Shown in pieces: positions 10,201 to 19,624 of a stretch of 64,000 nt of DNA (position 1 is the first letter of the stretch; each line of letters opens with the position of its first letter). Under the pieces are notes generated by a model that saw only the letters and a list, made by a program, of their open reading frames with translations, had not been told where the DNA came from and did not search any database. Both the position numbers and the translations under genes were made by a program. The DNA is from UBA721 sp002705165 (lineage in GTDB: Bacteria; Planctomycetota; Planctomycetia; Pirellulales; Pirellulaceae). The stretch lies in assembly GCA_045565995.1 (NCBI GenBank), contig JBJLEF010000008.1, forward strand, positions 62,001-126,000. The letters run 5' to 3'.

Positions 10201-13200
10201 CTGAAAGTCGCCTACAACCGCAACAATGAACCTGTTGAAAAAGTGGTCCAAACCTGGAATCTCGACACTGACAAACAAGGATTGGCAAGCCAACAGATCA
10301 AGGCAAAGGAAAAGGGACAATATCGTATCTCCTATGAAGTCGATGACACAAACGGACACGTCATCGAAGGGGGCTATATTTTCACTGTCATCGGTGACGG
10401 TTTTGATGGTGGAGACTTTCGCTTTAGCGACCTTGAGTTAATTCCCGACAAAGCAGAATACCGCCCGGGTGATACGGTGAAGCTACAAATCAATACCAAT
10501 CGCCGGAATGGTACCGTTCTCTTATTCGTCCGGCCATCTAATGGTATTTATTTACCACCAAAGCGAATCGATCTACGTGGCAAGAGTACGGTTGAAGAAA
10601 TCACCGTCATTCGAAAAGACATGCCAAATTTCTTTGTCGAGGCGGTTACCGTCGCTAACGGTCGGATCTTCCAATCCGCTAAAGAAATCGTTGTCCCACC
10701 TGAAAAACGAGTTATCAACGTCGAGGTTGAACCTTCCGCTGAAACCTACAAACCCGGTGAAAAAGGAACGGTCAAAGTTCGGCTCACCGACTATGCCGGT
10801 AAACCATTTGAAGGCTCGACGATCGTGTCTATCTATGACAAGTCCGTGGAATATATATCCGGTGGTACCAATGTTCCAGATATTCAGGAATTTTTCTGGA
10901 AGTGGCGCCGCAATCACAATCCTCGCCATGAATCCAATCTAAACCGTTATTCCAACGAACGAGTCCCACTCAGAGGCGAAACAATGGGGCCACTTGGTGT
11001 CTTTGGACGCACGGTAGCGGAAGATTTTTCTTCATCAGGCGGGACGTATAGATTAAGTGCCGATCAGCCGTTACCCAAGGTCGCTAACCGAGGCAAGGGA
11101 TTCATGGGAGGCATGGGGGGAGGTGCTCTGGGCGCCCCCCAAGCCGAGATGGCAATGATGGCGGAAGATTCCATGGCCGACTCCCGAACAGCACTCAACG
11201 CAAGCTTCGATAAACAACGCAATGCTCAAAATGGATCAAGCCAGCCTGAAATACAAGCTCCCAACGTCGAAGCCGCCGTACGAGAGAATTTCGCTGACAC
11301 AGCTCTCTGGGTAGGAACATTATCCACTGACAAAGAGGGGCTAGCTGAAGTTGAGTTTGAAATGCCGGAAAACCTGACCACTTGGAAAGTGAATGTCTGG
11401 GCTCTGGGCCATGGCACCAATGTTGGCGAGGGGCACACGGAGGTCATCACACGCAAAGACCTGATTGTACGGCTCCAAGCTCCAAGGTTCTTCACTGACA
11501 CAGACGAAGTTATGATTTCGGCCAACGTGCATAACTATCTGGAGGCGGAGAAATTGGTAACCACTAAATTGATCGTCGATGGTGAATACTTAGTCCCTCT
11601 GGATCAAGTTGAACGCAAAGTGAACGTCCAGCCTAATGGTGAAACTCGCGTTGACTGGATGGTCAAGGTGAAAGGGGAGGGCGAGACAACCATTCAACTG
11701 CAGGCTTTGACTAATGAAGAGTCCGATGCCGTTCAAATGTCATTCCCTGTTTATATTCATGGCATCTTAAAAACTGAATCCTGGGCCGGAACGATCCGTC
11801 CGGATCAGAATAATGCCCAACTTAGCTTTACCGTTCCGGAAGAACGTAAAGCAGAACAATCGGTTCTGGAAGTACGATACTCCCCAACCCTGGCTGCCGC
11901 TATGGTGGACGCCTTACCCTACATGCTCGATTATCCCTACGGTTGTACTGAGCAAACTCTCAATCGGTTCCTCCCAGCAGCGATCACTCAACAAACGCTG
12001 CTGAACATGGACTTAAATCTCGAAGATCTAAGAGCCAAGCGAACCAACTTAAACGCGCAGGAGATTGGCAACGACAAAGAACGGGCAAAACAATGGAAGA
12101 GATTCGATCGCAATCCCGTATTCAGTCAAGCCGAAATGCGAAAAATCGTGGCGACCGGCGTCACCCGTCTGACGAACATGCAAAATCCTGACGGCGGCTG
12201 GGGATGGTTCGGTGGTGGGCGGCAAGGCAGCTATCCTCACACGACCGCCATGGTAATTCATGGACTTCAGGTCGCCCGCCAAAACGGCATCGACCTGGAT
12301 GCCGAGGTTATCGTTCGAGGTATCACTTGGCTGAAAAACCACCAGAATACTGAAGTGGAAAAACTCAAACGAGCCGCAACAAAAACAAAACCCTACAAAC
12401 TATTTGCAGACAATCGGGATGCGCTTATCTATATGATTCTGGCAGAAGCGGATGTAAACAACACTGAAATGCAGGACTTCCTGTATCGCGACCGCACCAA
12501 ATTGTCAGTCTATGGGCTCGTAACTTTCGGACTAGGGTTGGAAACCGTTGCTCAACAGGATCGACTAACAATGGTCGTTCGCAACATCGAACAATTTCTG
12601 ATTCAGGACGAAGCCAACGAGACTGCCTATCTGGAACTGCCAGCCGGACATGCCTGGTGGTACTGGCACGGGGACGAAATTGAAACGAATGCGTTTTACC
12701 TGAAGCTGTTGGCGCGCGTCAAACCGCAAAGCCAGCAAGCATCTCGTTTGGTGAAATACCTTCTCAACAATCGTAAGCACGCAACCTATTGGAAGTCGAC
12801 TCGTGACACATCACTTTGCATTGAAGCATTCTCCGAATACCTGAAGGCAACTGGGGAAGCAGCACCTGATATGACGGTTGAAGTCTGGCTGGACGGGAAA
12901 AAGCACAAGGAAGTCAAAATCAACACCTCCAATCTTTTCTCCTTCGATAACAAACTGATTCTCAAGGCAGAAGAAGTAACCTCCGGGGAACACACTGTTG
13001 AATTGCGACGACAAGGAAAAGGCCCCGTTTACTTCAACGTATACTCAACCAACTTCACCCTAGAGGACTTCATTGAAAAAGCTGGCCTCGAAATTAAGGT
13101 GGAACGTCGCTATTACAAATTAGTGGCTGACCATAAAGACATCGACGTTGCAGGGAATCGCGGACAGGTGGTCCAACAAAAGAAGGAAAACTACCAACGA

Positions 13201-13563
13201 ATTCCGATCCAGTCGGGTGACCAAGTGGAGAGTGGCGACCTTATCGAAGTCGAACTTCTCTTGGAAAGTAAAAACGACTACGAATACTTAATGTTCGAAG
13301 ATCGTAAAGCAGCCGGGGTAGAACCGGTGGACCTTCGCAGCGGTTGGGTTTATTCCGGACTCAGTGCTTACCGGGAAATGCGGGACGAAAGCGTGAACTA
13401 CTTCCTGCATCATATTAGCCGCGGCAAGCACAGTTTCACTTACCAGGTAAGAGCTGAAATCCCTGGCAAGTTCTCCGCGTTGCCAACCATTGGCTACGCC
13501 ATGTACGCTCCGGAGTTGCGAGCCAATAGCGACGAGATCAAAATCGAAATCGTCGACAAATAA
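7276..13563 (+). CDS. Alpha-2-macroglobulin family protein with thioester
   Basis: About 2095 residues from the ATG at 7276; a TTG at 7222 is possible but would lengthen the signal sequence. Residues 1-25 form a signal peptide or signal anchor. A helical, TPR-like region (about 50-420) is followed by macroglobulin beta-domains; the segment near VTDRPVYRPNQTVKSKF (about 675) is typical of MG2. A low-complexity Gly/Met/Ala linker near 1273-1320 is where the protease bait would be expected. The thioester motif YGCTEQ has its Cys at 1557, followed by an alpha-alpha barrel with GGWGWFGGG. Such proteins trap proteases at the cell surface. No lipobox was seen and no pbpC partner is adjacent. Residues 824-874 are unusually rich in Trp and Tyr. 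Confidence 0.9.
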   Translation: MQRFLAISLSLTAVLVIAATSYYSFAGQQNPFSPKITQVLQPAIGTQTVVADSSDSIAAEERNKARKLYEEGNYKEAYESYVKIATNPKAGGQPLVSDLSFLQQCIQRMRYYSQWEDLIEKVIVAQGNDWRVLQAVAGQYQSAPKYGILIDNQFQRAPQRMSGAARNSQERDRIRSLQLLTQAMPLALQDSNKNDVSKFLVQFAQAWQNYQGAWRMQALTNLDELPDYGNGYGSGNGGRGAPVDKQNNPVFHYLPKSWNAAKSDGERYRWALTQAGLVHPPQRVYTQYLWAQFLQSQFGVQTMQQFGAGFVGRQVQDNEENPNTGRYALTSLSETETMAQLATGIKRFELPDEFNFVRILKDIAAAEDDTQSAYVLQASTTLARVFQNRRQYPKAAEVLSNCIKRHPQKAKNSGLPRMLKAIVGNWGAFDPISGQTTNEQNIFTYKFRNAQKVTFTAYKIDVPKLLADVQTHIEMNQVPDDRGRAIRYAVNNLTHLIYSQNAARYINEQVNEWSLDLKPRKSHYDKRITVEVPIKETGAYKITATVDNGNTSSIVYWLNNTSMLKMATDDGQMFYLADSVTGKPLPNTKLEFFGFRQTRTKDGKNENLVKRFVETADENGIVNVSKNLAPTNYQWITTARDGSGRFAYLGFHGIWYGQIHDQEYKQSKVFIVTDRPVYRPNQTVKSKFWLRNAQYDKDDTSQFANISASLELHNPRGEKILTKNVKTDEYGGFEFDWQAPEDAMLGVYRFHVRGIGPNQISGGNTFRVEEYKKPEYEVTVEAPDKPVALGEVIKAKVKANYYFGAPVTEGTVKVTIRRYNHSQNWYPNRAWDWCFGPGYWWYSYDYPWYPGWNKWVGCMRPMPWWYGTPHNPPELISQQEVELTEDGTVELEIDTTIAKELHPDSDQRYEIIAEVRDQSRRTIIGNGSVLATRKPFTVFSWVDRGYYHSGDTINASFHAKTLDSRPVQGKGKLRLLKVAYNRNNEPVEKVVQTWNLDTDKQGLASQQIKAKEKGQYRISYEVDDTNGHVIEGGYIFTVIGDGFDGGDFRFSDLELIPDKAEYRPGDTVKLQINTNRRNGTVLLFVRPSNGIYLPPKRIDLRGKSTVEEITVIRKDMPNFFVEAVTVANGRIFQSAKEIVVPPEKRVINVEVEPSAETYKPGEKGTVKVRLTDYAGKPFEGSTIVSIYDKSVEYISGGTNVPDIQEFFWKWRRNHNPRHESNLNRYSNERVPLRGETMGPLGVFGRTVAEDFSSSGGTYRLSADQPLPKVANRGKGFMGGMGGGALGAPQAEMAMMAEDSMADSRTALNASFDKQRNAQNGSSQPEIQAPNVEAAVRENFADTALWVGTLSTDKEGLAEVEFEMPENLTTWKVNVWALGHGTNVGEGHTEVITRKDLIVRLQAPRFFTDTDEVMISANVHNYLEAEKLVTTKLIVDGEYLVPLDQVERKVNVQPNGETRVDWMVKVKGEGETTIQLQALTNEESDAVQMSFPVYIHGILKTESWAGTIRPDQNNAQLSFTVPEERKAEQSVLEVRYSPTLAAAMVDALPYMLDYPYGCTEQTLNRFLPAAITQQTLLNMDLNLEDLRAKRTNLNAQEIGNDKERAKQWKRFDRNPVFSQAEMRKIVATGVTRLTNMQNPDGGWGWFGGGRQGSYPHTTAMVIHGLQVARQNGIDLDAEVIVRGITWLKNHQNTEVEKLKRAATKTKPYKLFADNRDALIYMILAEADVNNTEMQDFLYRDRTKLSVYGLVTFGLGLETVAQQDRLTMVVRNIEQFLIQDEANETAYLELPAGHAWWYWHGDEIETNAFYLKLLARVKPQSQQASRLVKYLLNNRKHATYWKSTRDTSLCIEAFSEYLKATGEAAPDMTVEVWLDGKKHKEVKINTSNLFSFDNKLILKAEEVTSGEHTVELRRQGKGPVYFNVYSTNFTLEDFIEKAGLEIKVERRYYKLVADHKDIDVAGNRGQVVQQKKENYQRIPIQSGDQVESGDLIEVELLLESKNDYEYLMFEDRKAAGVEPVDLRSGWVYSGLSAYREMRDESVNYFLHHISRGKHSFTYQVRAEIPGKFSALPTIGYAMYAPELRANSDEIKIEIVDK

Positions 13564-13601
13564 CAACGATGGGCCTGGGCGGTTACACCAAGCGTGCAGG
13601 C

Positions 13602-14819
13602 CTATTTCGAGGCTGCATTGACGGCAACCCCGCCTTCGTCATCAAGCAGTTCAACCGCTTCAAAACGACGACCCTCCAGCATCGCGAGACTCGCTCCCCC
13701 GCCTGTACTGACATGGGAGACCTGTTCAGCGAAGCCAAGTTGCTGAATTGCTGCGGCGCTATCACCACCACCGATAATGCTTGTCGCTTCACTAGCAGCA
13801 ATCGCTTCTGCAACTCGCTTGGTACCGGCATCAAAAGGGGGCATTTCGAAAACCCCCATCGGACCGTTCCAAACGACAATTTTTGCGTCCGATAAAATCG
13901 ACGCGTAAGCTTCTGCCGTTTGCGGACCAATATCTAAACCTTCAAACTCCTCTGCGATTTCACCAAACTGAACCACTTGTTTGTTACAATCCGAACTGAA
14001 ATCGTCTCCACAATGAGTATCTATCGGAAGAACCAACTTGTCGCCCCCTTTAGCGATCAACTCAGCGGCCAGTTCAATTTTATCAGGCTCCACAAGACTC
14101 TTGCCAACGTGACCACCTTTTGCCATGGCAAAGGTATAAGCCATCGCTCCACCGATAAGGACGCTATCACAGACCTCTAAAAGCTTATTGATGACAGTAA
14201 TTTTATCTGAGACTTTAGCACCGCCCAAAATGGCAACGAATGGCCTTTCAGGGTTACTGATCGCATCGGACAGATATTGGATTTCTTTTGCTACGAGAAA
14301 ACCAACCACACGCGGTTGGCCTTCCATTGCCTGAGGAACGGCGACCATACTTGCATCAGTGCGATGGCAAGTGCCAAAGGCATCATTGCAATAAACATCT
14401 CCAAAGGCTGCCAATTGGGCGGCAAATTCACGGCTTCCGGATTTTTCACCGGGGTTAAAACGCAGGTTTTCCAAAACGACGACACCACCATCAGTCAATT
14501 GCCCGACTTTCGCAACGGCATCTTCGCCTACGGTGTCTGTAGCCATCGCTACCTCCCTACCTAACAGTTCACCTAAACGTGTGGCAGCAGGAACTAAACT
14601 AAAGCGGTGATCATTTCCGTCGCCCTGAGGACGGCCAAGGTGACTCATCAGGACAACGCGTCCACCACGCTCTATAACCGATTTAATGGAAGGCAAAGCC
14701 ATTTGGATGCGCCGATCGTCTGTTATCTGCAATTCATCATTAAGTGGAACGTTAAAGTCGACTCGCATCAGAACCGACTTCCCAGCCACCTCCACCTGAG
14801 CAATTGATTTCTTTGCCAT
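13602..14819 (-). CDS. pgk: Phosphoglycerate kinase
   Basis: The 405-residue glycolytic enzyme interconverts 1,3-bisphosphoglycerate and 3-phosphoglycerate with ADP/ATP. The signature RVDFNVPLN is at 19-27, the hinge-side ILGGAKVSDKI motif lies mid-protein, and GGGDSAAA forms the C-terminal phosphate-binding loop. Length is normal. It is convergent with the alpha-2-macroglobulin gene (38 bp apart) and transcribed alone; no gapA or tpiA is adjacent. Confidence 0.97.
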   Translation of the reverse strand: MAKKSIAQVEVAGKSVLMRVDFNVPLNDELQITDDRRIQMALPSIKSVIERGGRVVLMSHLGRPQGDGNDHRFSLVPAATRLGELLGREVAMATDTVGEDAVAKVGQLTDGGVVVLENLRFNPGEKSGSREFAAQLAAFGDVYCNDAFGTCHRTDASMVAVPQAMEGQPRVVGFLVAKEIQYLSDAISNPERPFVAILGGAKVSDKITVINKLLEVCDSVLIGGAMAYTFAMAKGGHVGKSLVEPDKIELAAELIAKGGDKLVLPIDTHCGDDFSSDCNKQVVQFGEIAEEFEGLDIGPQTAEAYASILSDAKIVVWNGPMGVFEMPPFDAGTKRVAEAIAASEATSIIGGGDSAAAIQQLGFAEQVSHVSTGGGASLAMLEGRRFEAVELLDDEGGVAVNAASK

Positions 14820-15026
14820 TGCGTTTATTACATCCTGTTAATAGCTACCGAGTGATTCATACCCAAATCTATTCTGAAGGTTAACACTCAACTTGACCAG
14901 TGGTCACATAAACTGATTCTAAATTGAGTTCTATTTTGGAAATTCACTTTGCCTTAAGCACACTAAAAACAGTACATTGCATGGGCTCGGGTGATATAAA
15001 GCTAGAACAGAAAAGAAAGATTTCAT

Positions 15027-16598
15027 ATGGCGGACATCATGAACTGGTGGCAATGGACCCTCACTGTATTCGGACTACTTCTAATGCTGGTAGCCATTCG
15101 CGACGTCACCCAAAAAAAACACACCATTTTACGCAACTTCCCGCTTATAGGTCGTTTGCGATATTGGCTGGAAACCATCGGCCCTGAATTACGCCAGTAT
15201 ATCGTTACCAGCAACAATGAAGAGCGTCCATTCTCGAGAGATCAACGTCGTTGGGTTTATGCGTCAGCTAAACTCCAGAACAACTACTTCGGATTTGGAA
15301 CCGATAAAGACGTTGAGCTATCTCCTAATCACCTCATTATTAAACACTCCGCCTTCCCTATCTCCACGCTCAGAAAAAACGAGCCTGGCTATGACGCACA
15401 ACATTCCATTCCGGCAGCCAAAGTTATGGGCCGGTATCGAGAAAGGAAACATCAGTTTCGGCCGGACTCCATCGTGAATATTTCCGCCATGAGTTATGGG
15501 TCTTTAAGTTCCACGGCCGTTGAATCCATCAATCTGGGCTGTGCACAATCCAGCTGTCTTCACAACACCGGCGAAGGAGGCATCAGTCCGTTTCACATGA
15601 AGGGCGGAAACCTCATTTGGCAATTGGGGACGGGCTACTTTGGTGCCCGTGCTGCCAACGGAGGATTCTGTGAAGAAACGTTCAAGCGAACACTGGAGAA
15701 GGCGGGAGACAAAGTCAAAGCCATTGAAATCAAGTTTAGCCAGGGTGCCAAACCCGGACTCGGCGGAATGTTACCCGGAGCCAAGGTCACTCCGGAAATT
15801 GCTAAAATTCGCGGCATCCCTGTTGGTAAAGATTGTGCGAGTCCTGCCTTCCACTCAGCTTTCTCCAATGTAGACCAAATGCTTGACTTCGTGGAGCGAC
15901 TCGCCGACCTCAGTGGACTCCCTATTGGTATCAAAAGTGCGGTCGGTGAAATGAGCTTCTGGGATGAACTGATTTCACAAATGAGTAGTGGTACGCGGGG
16001 CGTCGATTACATCGCGATCGACGGTTCCGAAGGTGGCACAGGAGCGGCTCCGCTGGCCTTTTCCGATCATGTTGCCCTGCCATTCAAACTTGGGTTCACA
16101 AGGGTCTATCGCAGATTCGAAGAAGCTAATCTTGCCGATAGGATCTTCTTTATGGGCTCAGGCAAACTCGGATTCCCCGAGACCGGGTTACTAGCATTAT
16201 CACTCGGCTGCGACGCGTTAAGCATCGCTCGTGAACCGATGTTAGCAATCGGTTGTATTCAGGCTCAAAAATGCCATTCCGGCCATTGTCCGACCGGGGT
16301 CGCAACTCAAAGTAAATGGTTGATGCGAGGCTTGGATCCAACTCTAAAGTCAAATCGGTTGGCAAATTACCTCGTTACTCTTCGTAAAGAAATCATGCAG
16401 CTAACCCATGCCTGTGGATTTGAACACCCGGCCCAGATAACACCCAGCCAGTTTGAAATCGCAGATGCTCGTTATGGTTCGCAGAATGTTGCAGACATTT
16501 TTGAATATGAAGACGATTGGGGAGATCCTTCCCCACAGGACGTCCAAGCCGTTCTTGACGTGATGCACAACGCCGAAGAAGCCCGGCGCACTGCCTAG
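15027..16598 (+). CDS. Membrane-anchored glutamate-synthase-like FMN protein
   Basis: A 523-residue protein equivalent to the central/FMN part of the glutamate synthase large subunit (GltS_FMN). It lacks the glutaminase domain. One membrane helix (about 8-25) anchors the N-terminus. The barrel carries the FMN-site loop SQGAKPGLGGMLPG (238-251) and DGSEGGTGA (332-340). The cluster motif C-x5-C-x4-C is complete at Cys410, Cys416 and Cys421, so a 3Fe-4S cluster is expected. Family members of this stand-alone type are widespread, and their substrate is not settled; glutamate synthesis from ammonia or an unrelated redox reaction are both possible. It is convergent with aspS, two bases apart. Confidence 0.85.
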   Translation: MADIMNWWQWTLTVFGLLLMLVAIRDVTQKKHTILRNFPLIGRLRYWLETIGPELRQYIVTSNNEERPFSRDQRRWVYASAKLQNNYFGFGTDKDVELSPNHLIIKHSAFPISTLRKNEPGYDAQHSIPAAKVMGRYRERKHQFRPDSIVNISAMSYGSLSSTAVESINLGCAQSSCLHNTGEGGISPFHMKGGNLIWQLGTGYFGARAANGGFCEETFKRTLEKAGDKVKAIEIKFSQGAKPGLGGMLPGAKVTPEIAKIRGIPVGKDCASPAFHSAFSNVDQMLDFVERLADLSGLPIGIKSAVGEMSFWDELISQMSSGTRGVDYIAIDGSEGGTGAAPLAFSDHVALPFKLGFTRVYRRFEEANLADRIFFMGSGKLGFPETGLLALSLGCDALSIAREPMLAIGCIQAQKCHSGHCPTGVATQSKWLMRGLDPTLKSNRLANYLVTLRKEIMQLTHACGFEHPAQITPSQFEIADARYGSQNVADIFEYEDDWGDPSPQDVQAVLDVMHNAEEARRTA

Positions 16599-16600
16599 AT

Positions 16601-18367
16601 TCAGTCGGGATGAACGACTCGCAAATTCAACTCACCTAACTGTTTCGTCTCCACATTGCCCGGAGCACCTGTCATCATATCAGAGGCCTTCTGAGTCTTC
16701 GGGAAGGCGATCACATCTCGGATATTATCAAGTTCCCCAAACAACATCACACAACGATCGATTCCCAGTGCAATTCCACCATGTGGTGGCGCTCCAAATT
16801 GCAACGCTTCCAACAAAAATCCAAAACGATCTGCAGCGGTTTCCTTATCAATCCCCAACAGTTCAAACACCCGGGCTTGTTCCTGCCGATCATGAATACG
16901 AATCGTGCCACCACCTGCTTCGTAACCATTGATAATGAGGTCATAGGCAATGGCTCGGGCTTCACCTGGAGCTGTCTGCAGTAAGTCGATGTCTTGTGGA
17001 CGCGGAGCGGTAAACGGATGATGCATTGCGACCCAACGATCCTCCTGATTATCAAATTCAAACATGGGGAATTCAACGACCCAGGAGAAGTGCATTTCCT
17101 TGGGGTCGTAAAGATTCAATTCCGCACCCAAACGCTTGCGCAAAGCGGACAACGCCTTACAACTGACTTCATAAGTATCCGCGATAAAGAACATAATGTC
17201 GCCAACTTCAGCTTCCATACGTCCGGCAAACTCTACCAGTAATTCGTCAGCGAAATTTTTAGAGATAGGAGACCATAGTGACCCGTCTTCCTCCACGCGG
17301 AACCATGCCAACCCCTTGGCTCCAAAGTCCTGTTTAACCCATTCAGTCATTCCATCGATATCTTTACGGGAATAATTACCGGCAGCTCCTTTGGCATTAA
17401 TCCCCCGGACAACTCCACCCGACTCCACGGCGCCCGAGAACACTCTGAACTCGGCTTTGGCAGCCAGATCAGAACAATTAACCAGTTCCATCCCAAACCG
17501 AAGATCCGGGGCATCTGAGCCAAATCGTTCCATCGCTTCATCATAGGTCATGCGTGGCAGAGGCAATTGTAAATCAATATCCTTGAGCTGTTTGGCCATT
17601 TTTTGCATCAGGCCGTCGATCATTCCAATCACATCATCCTGATCAACAAAAGACATTTCTACGTCTAGCTGTGTAAATTCAGGTTGACGGTCAGCGCGTA
17701 GGTCTTCGTCACGAAAACATCTTGCCACCTGAACGTAACGATCGTATCCAGCGACCATCATGATTTGTTTATAAAGCTGAGGCGACTGAGGCAGAGCATA
17801 AAACTGCCCATGGTGGACACGGCTTGGTACCAAATAGTCACGAGCTCCTTCAGGAGTGCTCCGCCCAAGAATTGGCGTTTCCACATCAATGAAGTCATTC
17901 ACCTCAAAGTAGTCACGCATCATCTTGATAATGCTGCTTCGCAGTATCAGCGTTTCCTGCATCTCTTTCCGGCGCAAATCCAGATAGCGATATTTCAATC
18001 TTAAATCCTCACCAGGCAATTCCTGCTGCGATGGTGTGAATGGTGGAGTTTCGCTCTTATTGAACACCTGCAACTCAGTGACCCGCAATTCTACTTCACC
18101 GGTCGGCAGCTTTTCATTGACCGTACCCTCCGGACGGTGAGCCACCTTACCAACGACCTTAATCACGTCTTCATTACGTAAGGCACTCCCAGCATCAACT
18201 AAGCCACTTTCGGGGCCAAAAACGATTTGGGTTTTTCCATATCGATCACGAAGATCAATAAACACCGCTCCACCATGGTCTCGGGAACTGTCCACCCAGC
18301 CACATAATGTGACTTCCTGATCGATATTTCCTGATCGCAATTCACCGCAGGTATGAGTACGAAACAC
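16601..18367 (-). CDS. aspS: Aspartyl-tRNA synthetase (bacterial type)
   Basis: About 588 residues from a GTG at 18367, which has AAGGG upstream and gives the usual N-terminus xFRTHTCGELR; an upstream TTG at 18397 would add ten residues. The anticodon-binding OB domain comes first, then class II motif 1, motif 2 (FRDEDLRADRQPEFTQLD), the bacterial GAD insertion, and motif 3 (GGIALGIDR) near the C-terminus. The enzyme charges tRNA-Asp, and tRNA-Asn too if it is non-discriminating; that cannot be judged here because gatCAB and asnS are not in view. Confidence 0.96.
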   Translation of the reverse strand: MFRTHTCGELRSGNIDQEVTLCGWVDSSRDHGGAVFIDLRDRYGKTQIVFGPESGLVDAGSALRNEDVIKVVGKVAHRPEGTVNEKLPTGEVELRVTELQVFNKSETPPFTPSQQELPGEDLRLKYRYLDLRRKEMQETLILRSSIIKMMRDYFEVNDFIDVETPILGRSTPEGARDYLVPSRVHHGQFYALPQSPQLYKQIMMVAGYDRYVQVARCFRDEDLRADRQPEFTQLDVEMSFVDQDDVIGMIDGLMQKMAKQLKDIDLQLPLPRMTYDEAMERFGSDAPDLRFGMELVNCSDLAAKAEFRVFSGAVESGGVVRGINAKGAAGNYSRKDIDGMTEWVKQDFGAKGLAWFRVEEDGSLWSPISKNFADELLVEFAGRMEAEVGDIMFFIADTYEVSCKALSALRKRLGAELNLYDPKEMHFSWVVEFPMFEFDNQEDRWVAMHHPFTAPRPQDIDLLQTAPGEARAIAYDLIINGYEAGGGTIRIHDRQEQARVFELLGIDKETAADRFGFLLEALQFGAPPHGGIALGIDRCVMLFGELDNIRDVIAFPKTQKASDMMTGAPGNVETKQLGELNLRVVHPD

Positions 18368-18482
18368 CGTGATTCCCTTCAATTTTTTATTTTTCAATTA
18401 CTTACTAAGACGCAAGCTGGCCTCTCGCCAAAGAACTATTTTACTTTGCATTGCAGATCTACAAAAGGCAGCTTTAACAGGG

Positions 18483-19448
18483 TTATTCAACCTGTTTAGC
18501 CAACCCTAGAATCTGTTCGACGACATCGACCGACGACAAATCTTTGTTCATCATAATTTGCCGGCACTCCGAGAACCCTCGAAACCACGTTTCCTGGCGG
18601 CGTGCAAAGCGCCGCGTATGATGGACAACCTGTTGTTTAGTTTCATCAAAACCCCGCTCTCCCTGCAAATATTCAACAACTTCGCGGTAACCAACAGCTT
18701 GCAACGCCGTCCTTCCCAACTCCCGATAGGACTCTAATAAAGATTCGACTTCGCGGACTAAGCCAGCGTTGAACATCGCTTCGACACGGTCTTCGATTCG
18801 CTGGTGAAGAATTTCGCGGGGCCAACTCAACTGGAAGACAAATTTCTTACCAGAACTGTTCTGACTTTCAAACTCCTGTTGCTGATGGCTGATCGGCTGC
18901 CCTGTAAGATGATAAACCTCCAAAGCACGGGTCACTCGGCGAATGTCATTTGGATGGAACTTGTGAGCTGAAATTGGATCAATCATAGCCAACTGACGAT
19001 GCACAGCTTCTTTACCGTGTAGCTCGACCTGTTCTTCCACTTGTTTACGAAATTCCCAATCAGCTGCCGGACCACCAAAAATACCGCGAAGCAATACCTT
19101 CAGGTACATCGGCGTGCCCCCGACAAAAAGGACCTTCTTACCTCGCTGAATAATTTCATCCACAATGCGATGCACGCGTATCAAGTATGCCGCAACACTA
19201 AATGGTTCATCAGGATCAAGGATATCGATCATGTGATGAACGACACGGGCACGTTCCTGCAAAGTCGGCTTAGCCGTTCCTATGTTCATGCCTCGATAGA
19301 TGGCCATCGAGTCTAAGGAAATAATTTCTGCATCTATTCGCTCCGCTAATAACAGCGCAGCACTAGTTTTCCCACTGGCTGTAGGGCCCGTCAAAAACCA
19401 GCAATTATCGTCAATTGCGGGAATTGGCTTTCGCTCTTTCTCCGTCAT
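18483..19448 (-). CDS. miaA: tRNA dimethylallyltransferase
   Basis: About 321 residues from the ATG at 19448; a GTG at 19475 is the alternative. AGGAG precedes the ATG by only two bases, so the start is not certain. The P-loop GPTASGKTS is at 21-29 and is followed by the substrate-binding stretch IISLDSMAIYRGMNIGTAKP. The enzyme transfers a dimethylallyl group to A37 of tRNAs that read codons starting with U. Length is normal. It follows aspS's promoter side on the same strand with 115 bp between them. Confidence 0.95.
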   Translation of the reverse strand: MTEKERKPIPAIDDNCWFLTGPTASGKTSAALLLAERIDAEIISLDSMAIYRGMNIGTAKPTLQERARVVHHMIDILDPDEPFSVAAYLIRVHRIVDEIIQRGKKVLFVGGTPMYLKVLLRGIFGGPAADWEFRKQVEEQVELHGKEAVHRQLAMIDPISAHKFHPNDIRRVTRALEVYHLTGQPISHQQQEFESQNSSGKKFVFQLSWPREILHQRIEDRVEAMFNAGLVREVESLLESYRELGRTALQAVGYREVVEYLQGERGFDETKQQVVHHTRRFARRQETWFRGFSECRQIMMNKDLSSVDVVEQILGLAKQVE

Positions 19449-19624
19449 AACTCCTACAACTCTACAAATTGCCACTTCTTCGGCCTACTTCACAGACTCT
19501 TTATATAGCTACTCTTAACGGCGATTGTCAGAGCCGGCTCACGAGTCTACGATAAACGCTTAGTATCAAACACGTTATTTCATCGTGGTTTCAAACTAGT
19601 CTCCTGTAAAGGGGAAAGAATCCA

